NCBI GenBank assembly: GCA_033439295.1
Contig: JAVTLE010000013.1
Location: forward strand, 2,108,001-2,172,000
From: Deuterostichococcus epilithicus
Lineage: Eukaryota > Chlorophyta > Trebouxiophyceae > Prasiolales > Stichococcaceae
Length of the DNA stretch: 64,000 nt
Reading direction: 5' to 3'
Part shown: positions 45,547-56,860 of the stretch, in pieces
Numbering within the stretch: position 1 is the stretch's first letter
Layout of the letters: each line of letters begins with the position of its first letter
Position numbers and translations under genes: made by a program
The notes under the pieces: generated by a model
The model's input: the letters and a program-made list of their open reading frames with translations, nothing else
Databases searched by the model: none
What the model was told of the DNA's origin: nothing

Positions 45547-48181
45547 CTACCGCCTGAGCATCGGATTCTTCTCGTACTCCAGCCATGACCGGCCCGCTTC
45601 TCGGTCGCCGAATGGGGCTGCAGGACGCTGCTGCGGCTGCTGCTGCCACGTCGCCTCACGCTGCTGCTGTGGAGGAAGCACCCTCCTCTTGTCAAGGTCC
45701 TGCATGACAGTGCATGCTCACTCAATGCCAGAAGGGATGTTCAGATTTTGGGAAGCTATTCAGTTGTGAAGAGTAACGTAGACATCTTGCGCGGCCCGAC
45801 TCAGGGATGGAGGTTCGGCAGAGCCCTATATCTGGCTGCAAGCATTTTCACACCTGCTGATCCTGCTCACGGAACCTCTGCCTGCGTGCATCTGCTATGG
45901 CCTGCCGCGCCCCAGCGTCACCACCATCGCCTGGCTGCCTGGCCCTGCCGTCCGTCGGTCGAGGCTCAAACCCAGATTGCCGAGCACCGGCTGGACCTGC
46001 AGCACGGCCGTCCACCTGCCGAGGCGGCGGTGCCGCATTGCTGCCACGCGGCCGGAAGCCCTGCGAGGACAGTGCAGCAGCATGCAGTGGAGGTCGACAA
46101 TTTTCAGCACATGCTGGCATGACCACACATGATCAATTGTCGCTGCCACGTGTGGCAGCACGAAATCCTTCCCCCACAAGGTTCATGAACGCACACAGGC
46201 CAGCCGGGCGGACAAAGCCATCCATGAGTTGAGCTGTGCCTGCATAGGCCGTGGCGGCGCTGCTGCCTCTTCGAAGCGCCGGCTGCGCGGGTCCCGCGAC
46301 TCTGCGCGGGAGGGCTGATATGCCTGCCGCTGGGGAGCGGCCTGCTGGCGGGCAGTGGGCTGCATAGCAGGCTGCATCACGGGCTGCCTTGCAGCCGGCT
46401 GCGGCGCCAGCATGTCCTGGAAAGCCTGCGTCTGCGGCGGCGGCAGCTGCCGCTGCCGCTGGCGCGTTGCCGTCATCTCTGCGTAGGGGTCCTGCACAGG
46501 AAGCGAACCATTGATGTTGGTCAATAAGCTGCTGGGAAACAGGCCAGCAGCATGCATGCTCGTTGTCATGCAGCAGTCACCTGTGCAGGCACTGTGGATA
46601 TGCTGTGCGGTCTGTGCATGTGACTGTGGCAACTCCTGCGCACATCTCGTGCCTCGCTCCACGAGAGTCCGTTAGGAACTCAGCTGAGGAATGGAAGACG
46701 GAGACAACTTACCGTTTGGTAGTACTCCCGCCAGGCCTTGCCGAATTGCCGCTCCCACTCCAGGTACTCAGGACTCGCACTTGCTGGCATACTTCCCGGC
46801 GCCGCAGGACTCGCTTCGCCGGCATAGATGCCGCCGCCGCCGTCGTTGTTCTGCATACCAAAAGAATATCCAAGGCATATGCTGAAATGCAGGTGCCGCA
46901 GCCAGAGCAGCCGCAGACAGCTATCACACGCCACCACCTTGCAGCAGTACTATCACGGCAGATGACAGCCAGTGCTCATAGCAGCGCAGCGAGAGGCGGG
47001 CCTGGCATGTACCACCTTCCTGCAAAACATCTCTTCAGGTTCTGCAGCGCACCGGCAGCGCAAAGAGCGCCTCGGTGGCGCGGTCCAGGATGCCGTCCGA
47101 CTCCTTGAAGGGGCGGTGCTGCGCCGCCAGCGTGACCGCCGAGAAGCTGACGCGCAGCACGTCACCGATGGGCACGCTGAAGACGCTGACCACAGAGCTG
47201 GGTATCGACGGTTGCCCAAAGCGGTCGTACTTGAGGCTGTCCAGCAGCCCGCTGTCCGGGCTGAAGGAGAAATCCCGCACCTGCGCCGCACGCAGCAGGG
47301 GTCAGGCGGAAAGTTGCAGTGTATTGACTTGAAGCGGATGACAACTGCTTCAAGTATTGCGCACAAGCAGACCTGCGGGCTGAGATGCTTCTTCGAGAGG
47401 TTCTCCAGAGGTCCCAGCGTGTGCAAGTTTACCGGCAGCAGCTGCGGCTGCCGCATGACAGCGGACAGGCTGGTGTCACCTTGCCGAGCAGCCGGCCATC
47501 CTCGGTGACTACGTCCAGCCCGATGAGCTTGGTGCAGTTAGATGCCTCATAGAGGTCCGGCTGCTGCAGCGCAGCCTCGTCCTGGACAAGGCACACGTCG
47601 CCGATTTGCTGCAGCGCCGTGAGCGGAATATTGCGGCTGGGCGGCGTCAGCGGCAGCCGGTCCTTCTTTAGGTTGATGTTGACCACCACAAACTGCTGCG
47701 GCAGGACATACAGCTGCTCCACGTAGCCCAGCGACGTGCCCTCCTGCCTGGTGACCACCTGCGTAGGGCCTTTGTGGCTTCAGTCGGACTCGCTGCCAGA
47801 GCCGCCACAGCAAGCAGGCAAAGAAGGCGATGAAGGCACGCATGCACGCCGCCCTGCGTCCCGCGCTGCTCTGCCAGCTTCTAGCACCTGCTTGTTGATA
47901 ATTAGGCTGCGCAGGATGCTGAAGCTCTGCTGCCGCCTGGCGGGAGCCCGCCGCTGCACCGCGAGCGCCGTCTGCTGGGGGGCGGGCGGCGGCGGCGCGG
48001 CCTGCCGCTCCATTGGCTGCTGCACGGCTGCGGGATGGGCTGCCATCCGCTGGGTCTGTCGGCGCGCCTGCAGCTGGATGCGGCGCTGCAGGCGTGCGCA
48101 ACCCGTCTCAGGCCGCAGCCACGAGGAGGCCTGCAAGCCGCGCGCATGCCCCACCACGGCGCGTGGGCTGCACAGTTGCAT
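45547..48181 (-). CDS. Plastid PRC-barrel domain protein with long disordered C-terminus (multi-exon)
   Basis: PRC-barrels are small beta-barrels, found in photosynthetic reaction-centre H subunits and in many plastid and cyanobacterial proteins. Exon 1 (from ATG 48,181) is rich in Arg/Gln/Ala like a transit peptide and ends SFSILRSLIINKQ. The next exon reads VVTRQEGTSLGYVEQLYVLP and later IGLDVVTEDGRLLGKV, the two halves of a PRC repeat. The following exon (about 47,275-47,040) gives the remainder, including VVSVFSVPIGDVLRVSFSAV. Downstream exons (46,850-46,710, 46,490-46,230, 46,050-45,870, 45,705-45,547) encode Gln/Pro/Arg-rich sequence with short conserved-looking pieces such as YLEWERQFGKAWREYYQ and SWLEYEKNPM; the stop TAG is at 45,547-45,549. 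The first ATG of the exon is at 48,214, so the start is not settled. The PRC assignment is good; the function is not known. Confidence 0.7.
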
Positions 48182-48856
48182 GCCGGGCGCACAGGGAGGG
48201 CTCTTGTGTCGCAAGGACTCGGCGAAGCAGGCGGTCTGCGTACAAGGGCAGCGGCGCTCGGGCCCTGCGGCCCTGCTTGGCAGTCGCTCCGAGACAGCGC
48301 TGCAGGCCCGGGGGGTATCCCGCAGAATTGCTGTGGCAGGCTACGCAGCGGCCTTACGCAGCGCGCACTTCAAGGGCTTGCAGCTCTGCCAAGCGGTCGG
48401 GCACTTGGGGCAAGGAAGTGGTGATACGAACATACGACACGAGTCAAGGTCACTGGCACAACATCTGCCCGACAGAGTGGCTACACAAAAACCAACCGAT
48501 GCTCTCGCTTGGATTCGACACCTGACAGTAGCAGGTTCGCCGTTGTTTGCTGAATATTGTCAGTCTACAACGCCTCGACACGAACCCACGCCTTAGCTTC
48601 AACACACTCCAAATTGACAGCTCTCCTCCGACATCTTCCTCGCACCTCCAAACTGCACCTGCCTCCGAGCCTCAGCAGTCTGTCGAGACTCAGGCTCTCA
48701 ATTTGGAGTGGGTAGTGGCCTTCGAGTCCGCAGCTACGGATGACACCGCGCCCGAGACGGTCAAGGGCAACATTGTCGAGCGCGGGCGCCCGCGGGAGCC
48801 CGCCACCCCTGGATGCCGAGCTGCGGTGACGGTGCAGCAGCCCTGGCGGTCGAGGC
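48182..48856. promoter_or_regulatory. Divergent promoter region
   Basis: About 675 bp lie between the PRC-barrel gene (-) and the COV1-like gene (+), transcribed away from each other. No specific motif is assigned. The part next to the COV1-like start is open in several frames, so some of it may be 5'UTR. Confidence 0.35.
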
Positions 48857-50354
48857 ATGAACTCTGCCGACTCGGATTCGCACCCGGCCGACGAGGCGGA
48901 CCGTCTCATCATGGACACTGAGGCGGGAGTGCGGTCGCCACGGCAGCGCCTCGCACGCTCGCATTCAGGCAGCAGCCACCCCACCACCAAAGAGGTGCAT
49001 AAGCATGCAGTCACCCAAACTGTTTGCGGTTCTGGCAGATGCCTGTGTCCAAATCATGCAGCTTATCAGTGAGTTGCTGCGTTGCAGGCTTTGGCGGGCA
49101 TGCTGTCAAGCTGGTTCTCGCGCAGATTCTTCAGCGGCTGGTGAGCGCACTGTGCATCTGCTGCAATCCTGCTGGTCAGATTTTTGGTGTCAGAGGGGCT
49201 GGCATTGTGACTGCAATTCGATCATGGCTTTTGTTCCTGCTGCAGTGCGGTCCTCTTCCCCATGGTCGTCACAGGTGTGGCTAGGCTTTGATGCACCAGA
49301 CTTGCGACCATACTACTGCATGGGCGATTGCCTGATCGGTCGCTAAGCTCTAACAATCGTGCTGTCCTGCAGTGTATGTGACATGGTGGTTCCTCAGATT
49401 CTTCGACAACTTTTTTTCGGTGCGCGTGTGCAATCAGTGGCGTTAAGTATCTCGAGTGCTGCTCAAATGCTATGCACTCTGCTCTACAATATTAATTTCT
49501 GCCTCACGTAGCCGGTGTACTTTGCGCTGTTTGGCTTCCACGTCTTCGGGCTAGGCTTTCTGACCTCGATGGTGAGTCGCATGCGCATGGCACAGCATGG
49601 CATGGCATGGCATGGTGTGCGCTCGACACGCTTGAGCTCTGCTAGCTGCACTCCCAGCCTGAGGCAGAGCTGCGGACAGCCACACTCCGGTGACGCCGCA
49701 GGTCTTCATCTTCATGACTGGCGTGTTCGTGTCCTCGTGGATCGGCGGCGCCCTGCTGTCGGTGGGCGAGTGGATCATCAAGAAGCTGCCGCTGGTCAAG
49801 CACATCTACTCCGCGGCCAAGCAGGTCACCGCGGGGCTGAACCCCGAGAACGAGAATGCCAAGTCCTTCCGGGAGTGCGTCATTGTGCGGCACCCGCGGC
49901 ACGGGGAGTACGCTGTGGGGTTCATCACGGGGGAGACCGTTCTGCAGGTGCGCACCGTCAGCGCCAGAAGCCAGAGCGGCTTGATGCGTCAGTGTTTGGA
50001 AGCCCTCTGGTGCTTGTTCGCGTGCAATTTCGAGGATTTTACAACTCTTCTGTGTAATGCTATCGCAGACGCCAAAGGGCGACCTGAAGCTGTTTAGCGT
50101 CTACGTGCCGACAAATCATGTGTGAGTCTCTGCACGTGCACGGTGCTGTGCATGGCTTGGGCCGCCTATTTCGCGTCCTTGTATGACCAGTCCCCGTTGC
50201 CCCTGACAGAACTCCGTTTCGCTGCAGATACGTCGGCGACATCTTCCTGATGGGCTCGGAGGACATTATCAAGCCCAACCTGTCAGTGCGGGAGGGTCTA
50301 GAAATCGTGGTGAGCGTCGGCATGGCGCTGCCGGCAGAACTCAAAGTTAATTAG
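48857..50354 (+). CDS. COV1: COV1-like (DUF502) membrane protein
   Basis: COV family proteins are multi-span membrane proteins; plant COV1 affects vascular patterning and Golgi/trafficking, and the role in algae is unknown. Exon 1 starts at ATG 48,857 (MNSADSDSHPADEADRL, hydrophilic). Short exons then splice in frame: the GMLSSWFSRRFFSG piece at 49,088, a 29-nt exon giving AVLFPMVVT at 49,244, YVTWWFLRFFDNFFS at 49,374, and VYFALFGFHVFGLGFLTSM at 49,512. The large exon at 49,700 gives VFIFMTGVFVSSWIGG and IKKLPLVKHIYSAAKQV. The last exons carry FSVYVPTNHV, then YVGDIFLMGSEDIIKPNLSV, and stop at 50,352-50,354. At least two hydrophobic spans are evident. The match to the family runs from start to end, so the gene is complete. 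Confidence 0.85.
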
Positions 50355-50760
50355 CAATCGTGGGCGTCGCCCGGCATTGGGTAGAGGCCCCCGCACAGTG
50401 ACTACTTTGTCCGGTCAAGCAGCAGCAGTAGTTGGTTGCCGCAGTCGTCCTGGCATCTCGTGTTTCGAGGTAAAACCCTGAGGCGGCTGTGCATGAGCTG
50501 GTCATCATGAGCTGGACGAACCTGGTACTCGCTGACTCACATTGTGTTGCACTCCTCCGTTGGTACAGAATAACGCGTTGCAAGTTTTTAGTATAGCAGG
50601 CTGATCGACATCGCTCGCGCGCACACAACTTGCTGCTGACATTTCCAAAGCTTTCACCCTGTGATTGGAGCTCGAGGCTGGCTGATTGGTTTGACGCCTC
50701 CGGCAGTCCTCTTCCTGCACCTGTCCGTCCCTGCACTTTCTGGTGTCCGGCAGTGCGGGC

Positions 50761-52557
50761 ATGTCGGACGGGCTGGCACCATCAGATGAGCAGGTGCTCG
50801 AGGCGTTGCGGGCTGCTCTGAGCACGGCGGACTTGTCACAGACCACAGGTGCTGGCTGCGCCTGCTTAATGCCAGTTGATCTGCACAAGCTTTCACTACT
50901 TGGGGAAAAATTCCCGCGTGTCACATGCTATCTGCTATCATCTGCCATGTGCTGTGTCTCGCAGAACGTGCACTGCGGAAGCAGCTGGAGGAGCAGTTTG
51001 GTGGGTTCGACCTGACCGACCGCAAGCCTCTCATCCGCGAAGAGGTCGGTCGATCTGGCATGCCTTCAGCGCCTGCATGCATGGCAGCCTGGCCGTTCTG
51101 TATTGCTTAACCTGCCGTAACGGCCCGCCAGTAAGGCGGGCCGACGTGCTGGGACGCCAGTCCCGCAGCGCAGCCTGTTCGTGGTAGTGACGGCACATAC
51201 TTGATCGCGCAGGTCGAGGCGTTTCTGGCGGAGCAGGACCCCGTCGAGGAGGAGGACGAGGCGGCAGAAGAGGATGAAGAGGAGGAGGCAGCAGGCCGAC
51301 GGGGCGGCGGCCGCGGCGGCAACGCGCTGTCCGAGGCCATGCAGGATTTTCTGGGGGAGGAGACGCTAGCTAGGCCGCAGGCACGGCGTCGTACTCGCAA
51401 GCTGATGCTGCAGCAAGTTGCGATGCGCATGGTGGCCATCTCGGTAGCGTGCGGTGGCGGCGTGTCAGGCGACTGGCATAACAAGGGGCGCTCTTGCCGC
51501 AGGTCGTCAAGCGCATATGGGAGTACATCAGAGCAAATGATCTCCAGGTGCGCCACCCGAGGCAGCGACTACTGTGCAATGCAGGACTGACGCCCGTGCC
51601 TGTGCTGGTCCGCGTTGCCACAGGTTATCAAGCCTGCTGCCGTTATTTCGCAGGACCCCAGAAACAAAAGGAATATCATCCCCGACGAGCGCCTGGGCAC
51701 CATCCTCACGGCGCCAGTCAACATGTTCTCGATGAACAAACAGCTGTCGAAGCATGTCTTTGCGGCAGAAGGTACCTCTCGTTGACCTTTGCTTCTGTGC
51801 CTGTGTTTGATGTTGTTGCAGTGCTGCAGACAAGGCGCGCATCGCCGCAGGCTCCAGGTCCATGAGAGTGGTCTCGACTGGCAGGTGGTAGCGCCCCCGC
51901 GCCTCGGAAGCGGAAAAGCACAGGCAGCGGCAGCGCGGCCCGGAAAAAGTCGACGGGCGAGGGTGGCAGCAGCAAGCCGAACGGCTTCACGAAAAAGCTC
52001 AGGCATGCGTGTGCTGCTCTCGCTGCTTTGCAATGGTGCAAATGTACACGACCCATCTGACGAGTGGGAGATGCATCTTCTCTGTGCTGAGGCTTGTCGA
52101 GGTGTCCATGTCGTCGTGTGTGCAGGGCGACGCCTGAACTGAGAGAATGGCTGGGCGGTGGTGACTTTATCAGCCGACCAGAGCTCACGAGTTACTTCTG
52201 GGCCTACGTCAAGCAGAATGAGCTGCAGGTTGGTTCCAGTAAACGCTCCAGCTGCCTTGGTTCATGTTTCAATGCACAATTACTCAGTGTGTGCATTGCT
52301 GTCACGCAATGCCATCAAGGCTTGCGCGCCGTAACTCATGATTGTCGTAACTTGCCATCGATGTGAATTGCTGTCGTGCCCCGCGTGCGACTGCGAAGCC
52401 AGCATGCTGCTTCATGCACAACACCTCTTATGCGCAGGACCCCGAGAATAAAAAGATCATCCTTAGCGATGACGTGCTGCGGGGTCTCACAGGGGAGGAA
52501 AGCTTCTCGGGCTTCGGCTTCATGAAGTATTTCAACAAGCACCTCCTGACAGAATGA
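50761..52557 (+). CDS. DEK_C plus double-SWIB chromatin protein (UAF30/BAF60b type)
   Basis: SWIB/MDM2 domains occur in BAF60 subunits of SWI/SNF and in RNA polymerase I factor UAF30; proteins with an N-terminal DEK_C domain and one or two SWIB domains are typical of plants and green algae. The start is ATG 50,761 (MSDGLAPSDEQVLEALRAAL). The DEK_C helices continue into LRKQLEEQFGGFDLTDRK and IREEVEAFLAEQ. An acidic run (51,240-51,300) and Gly/Arg stretch follow. The first SWIB is read as VVKRIWEYIRANDLQ, then PRNKRNIIPDERLGTIL and SMNKQLSKHVF. A basic linker (PRKRKSTGSGSAARKK) leads to the second SWIB: TPELREWLGGGDFISRPEL, YVKQNELQ, PENKKIILSDDVLRGL. It ends YFNKHLLTE at 52,557. A nuclear DNA/chromatin role is inferred. 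Confidence 0.8.
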
Positions 52558-52647
52558 GCATCCTCTGGATGTTGCGTGGATCTGCAGCGCGTCTGTAGAC
52601 ACTATATATGGTGCCTGGTTGAAAGTCGTGTTTTTGGCTGATTTACG

Positions 52648-52718
52648 CGGTCACCTGCGGCTCGCAGACTGAATCCTGCTTTAAGCCAATACGGTCACCT
52701 GCGGCTCGCAGACTGAAT
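52648..52718. repeat. 27-bp direct repeat, 44-bp period
   Basis: Bases 52,648-52,674 recur exactly at 52,692-52,718, downstream of the SWIB gene stop and probably in its 3'UTR. Confidence 0.85.
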
Positions 52719-53332
52719 TGCCGCAGCTGCCAACATCTGTGACGACTTGCTTATTCCAGCTGACTCCGACCAGCTATGCATAGGTAGTGTCTGGAGCAAC
52801 TCACTGCTGAGTTCCTTTGAGCCATACTGGACTTATTTTCCGCCCGCTTTTCGGCGGGATGCATGCCCTTTCGTTTCAACTATTTGGTCGCATACCATTG
52901 GGCCGACTCTTCCGGCACAGCCTTACACAATTCTTTTGCAGAAGGGATCACTATCAATGCTGAAGATCATCCGTGCCCAAATGCTCCCACCGCTTTGTGG
53001 CAAGCGCTGTCTCGCAAGCATAGCAGACAGAGCATGAGCGCTGATGTATGAGAGCAGCTTTGGCCAGGCTGGCTTCTGCAAGCAGGCAGCTCTGCCGGGC
53101 TGTCAGACTTTTCAGCTGTTTCCGCAGCAGCAACGGTTTGCAGGCGCTGGCGCGCAGGCAATTCGGCTGCCCCAGCACGGTGCACCTGGCGGCATCTGAG
53201 CACAGCTTTGCGCACCACCCCCGCGCCAGTCCGCACGTTACGCTTCCGCAGTGCAGCCAAATAAAAATTCGGAGCAATGCTGCGCAAAGCACGCCAAAGC
53301 ATGCATCATCCTCAAAGTCGCAGCTGAGGAAG
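52719..53332. other. Intergenic region upstream of SLX1
   Basis: About 610 bp between the SWIB gene and the SLX1 start. Open frames on both strands lack family-like text or consistent splicing. It presumably contains the SLX1 promoter and 5'UTR. Confidence 0.4.
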
Positions 53333-56300
53333 ATGTCATCCTTCCATGCCGTGTACCTGCTGCTTTCGCTGAAGCAGAGGGCATCCGGCGGGTCGATCGG
53401 GGCGACCTACATCGGGTAAGTCATGTGTTGCGCATGTGGCCGCCTCAGGTCTCGAGGTGATTTTCAGCGGTTGCCGTACCACACAGCTTCGCCCGCATGC
53501 AGGTTCACCGTCAACCCGCAGCGGCGCATTAGGCAGCACAATGGTGACATCGTCAACGGTGCGAAGAAGACAAGCAGGTGGGCGTGCAAGCCTCGTTCGA
53601 TGGCGCGCATCGAATTGTTCCATCGAGTGGGGAACATCGCCGCTCACATGGGCGTCATGATGTCGCGCTGCAGGCACCGGCCGTGGGAGATGGTGCTTGT
53701 GTGCTACGGCTTCCCAACCCAGGCACGTGCTGTCCTCTAAGTTTACGCAACAGAACCCGTCTGTGCGCCCTGTGCGCCCCTCACAATGTCATAATGGTGC
53801 ACCTCCGCATGCGGCTGCTATGCCAGGAATGTTGCTGTCTGCATGCGTCACCTGTGCATGCTGACGATGTTGCGTGCATCCACGGCCACAGCGAGAGGCG
53901 CTCCAATTTGAGTGGGCGTGGCAGCACCCAACGGTGTCGCTTGCCGTCCGGAACATGGCACTGGCGCTGCCCGCGCGAGCACTGGCCGGCGTGAAGGGAA
54001 AGGTGAGCTCCATTGGTCGATCGAGCCGCTGGCACGCCGAGCGCTGCATGCAAGGTCTGTGCAGCTGCACCAGGAGCCTGCGTGGCTTTACCAGCCACAG
54101 GGCTGTCCATGGGTCGGGCCCCTGCCTGGTATGTGGCGGCGTCTGGTCATGGGCATGCAACAGCTATTGGCAGGGTGTCCGTGACCGAGCACCGAGCAAA
54201 CCTTAAACGTTCCCACTGCGTTACATGAATCTCGGCTGATTGAGCGGTGCAGGTGCGGCTGCTGATGGAGATGCTGCAGCTGGAGAAGTGGCGGGCGCTG
54301 CCGCTGAAAGTGCAGTTCCTCTCGTCCGGCAGCCTCAAGTACCTGGCCAACTGCCCGCCGCTGCCATCGCACATGGAACAATGCGTGGCGTCGCTGGAGG
54401 TGCGTCTCCACGGCCCCGACCATGCATGCCAATGTGCGCTGCTGCAGCAGCAGCACACGGCAGCCCAGCTCCCAGTTGGTGGCATGCTCCCCACATGCGG
54501 CTGCTAGCAATTTTTGGTAGAATTTGCCGCATTCAGCTCTGGAGACCTCGAGCCACACTCTCCAGTGAAGATTGTGGACAGTTTCGGCCATTGATGCATA
54601 GTTGCAAGGTGTGCTTGCACATGGAATGTGGCGGCACCGTGCTGCAGGTACCGGCTCAGCGTCGCTAGGTTTTCAGGCATCACTGTGGTCTTCGCACGCT
54701 TGCTCATGGGCTAAAGCCGCGCTGCAGGCGCTGCCGACAACGTGCCCTGAGGACTTTGACATTGAGGAGACCAGCAGCTTTGGCGCCGACAGCCAGGCCA
54801 ACAGCGACTGCCTGCCGGCGGCGGGCTTTGCAGATGCCGCGCAGGACACCGCCATGTCTGCGTCACCAGGTCGGGTTGCCAACCTCTGCAGCGACTGAGA
54901 GCCTGACAGACGCTCAGCGTGGTGTCCTTCCGTCGAAGGACTGACTGTCACTTGCCTTTCCAGCGGCATCGATACGGCAATGCATGCCAAGGCAGAGGGA
55001 CAGGTCAGTGAGTTACCGTTCTTGACAGCGGCACCATGCAGTTCGTGCGGAAGGTGACTGACGGGCTCCCGAATCTGCAGGCAAGCGGCGGAAGAAGGAG
55101 CAGGCACCAAAGGCAGTTAGGCCACGCGGCCGGCCGCCAAAAGCGGCCGCAGCAGCCGCTGCAGGAGCGACGTCAGCCGCGGCAGGCGCCAGCCCAGCCA
55201 AGGCCGCTCGCCCGCGCGGCAGGCCGCGCAAGGTCGCCGCGCCTGGTGACGGCGCGGGCCGCTCCAGCCCGGCCGCCAAGTCGCCAGCAACCCCCAGGGC
55301 CTCTGCCCGCTCATCAGCTGCGCGCCGCCTGTCGGCCGACCTGGACGAGCTGATCGCCGCGAGCGTTGCCGGCCAAGCCACTGCTGTCAGCGCAGCTGTA
55401 GCAGCGGAGCCGGCAGCCGCGAGGCCCACGAAGCACAGCCCGGTGCGGAAGGCCAGCAGCCCGGCGCGTAAAGCTGCCAGTCCAGCGCGGAGAGCAGGCA
55501 GCCCTGCACCCAAGGCTGGCAGTCCGGCGCGGAAGGTCGTGGCCGCGACAGCACCTGCCGATGGCAGCCCGAAGCGCGGCCGCGGCCGGCCGCCCAGCAG
55601 GCCTGCAGTCGCTGCCACACCAGCAGAGCCCATCCTGCTACTCAGTGACTCGGACGCTGAGCCCAGCGCTCACGGCAGCCCCGATGACGAAGCGGCCGCC
55701 CACACAGACAGCCCGCCTGCGCTGAGCAGCCCGCCGCCTGTGTGCTGCATTGACCTGGACTCGGATGCAGCATCGAACAGCAGCGTGGCAGATGCGGGTG
55801 GTGCGAGCGCAGCGGCAGTGCAAACGGAGCAGGCCGATTTGGCCGGCGCCGCCTCGCATCAGGCGCCGGTCGCCTGCGCCAGCGGCGCAGTGAAGCAGCT
55901 GCGGCGCAAGTCGCCACCCTCAGTGGCGCGGCAGCTGGTGGAGGCATACGGCACGGCTGCAGCTGTGCTTCTCACGCCGGAGGCCGCGCCGCCAAAGCAG
56001 CGGCGGCGCACATCCCCACCCTCGCCGCAGGTGTCACAGCTCAGCGCAGCGGCCATGCTGGTGAGCCCTGCCGTCCGTACCAGCTCGGCGCAACGGCAGC
56101 GGCAGACGCTGGTCGAGGCACAGCGGGATGGAGCGCAGGCATTGGGGCAGCCAGCGGGGTCCAACGCAGACGAGGTGGCGGCGACGCGCGCTCCACCGGC
56201 ACTCGTGCGCTGGCCACCGGCAGAGACAAAGCTGGCTGATGTGGCGCACGCTTCGCAGCGCGAGCAGGACAGCGACGCGGCTCCAATGCTGACGCCGCAG

Positions 56301-56531
56301 CCGAAAGGCGGCGCGGCAGCGGAAGCCGCCGGCTGGCAGCGGCTGGACACGGCCTCGCCTCTTGGGGGGTGGAGCCCCCCGATGGCCTCGCCGCCAGCGT
56401 GGGACAGCCCCCAGGCCTCTGAGTCGGGCTTCGCCTGTCACGACGAGTCTGTGCAGACGGCGGCAGCCCCCCTGGCGTGCGGGCATGCAGCGTCACGAGT
56501 CGAGGTCATATCGCTGCTATCACCGGAGTGA
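53333..56531 (+). CDS. SLX1: SLX1-type GIY-YIG structure-specific endonuclease with AT-hook tail
   Basis: SLX1 is the catalytic subunit that cuts branched DNA such as Holliday junctions and flaps, normally with SLX4. Exon 1 (ATG 53,333) begins SSFHAVYLLLSL and ends ATYIG, the GIY-YIG pair; exon 2 (53,503-53,577) gives FTVNPQRRIRQHNG with the catalytic-region Arg. Exon 3 gives HRPWEMVLVCYGFP. The next exon gives ALQFEWAWQHP with the conserved Glu. Later exons (54,253; 54,728) continue the domain and an acidic linker. The exon ending at 54,869 joins in frame to a 1.45-kb exon (55,079-56,531) with AT-hooks (RPRGRPPK, RPRGRPRK, KRGRGRPP), SPAR repeats and a long Ser/Pro/Ala-rich tail. The usual C-terminal zinc finger of SLX1 is not seen. 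The intron after 53,721 has no clean GT donor (GC-AG or a shifted site). Confidence 0.75.
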
Positions 56532-56860
56532 TGCGGTAGCAGCGCTTGGCAGTAACCACGCTCTGGCACCTTTAGCGAATTGTTAGGATGCTGCTGCATG
56601 CCCGTGACATTCCTCTCTTACTGAATTTTGTGCGCTTGAGAACGTCAAAGGCATCCTGGTTCTGCGGACAAGCCTGAATAGCGATTCCACGGGTGATGTT
56701 CAGGCAGACCCAATGCGCAGGGAACGGCCCTGGAGGCATCGGAATAACTCCGACTCAGAGGCAACAGCCTCGCAGCAGCACGATGTCGACCCTCGTGCTG
56801 ACCCTTCAGATCTGCCAGGCAGCGCCTGCGCAAGCTTTGCTGCAGCCTTTTGCCCCTGGC

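Noticed and set aside
49595-49618. Short (ATGGC)n run in a COV1 intron
   Set aside because: Only about four imperfect units within an intron, too small to be informative.
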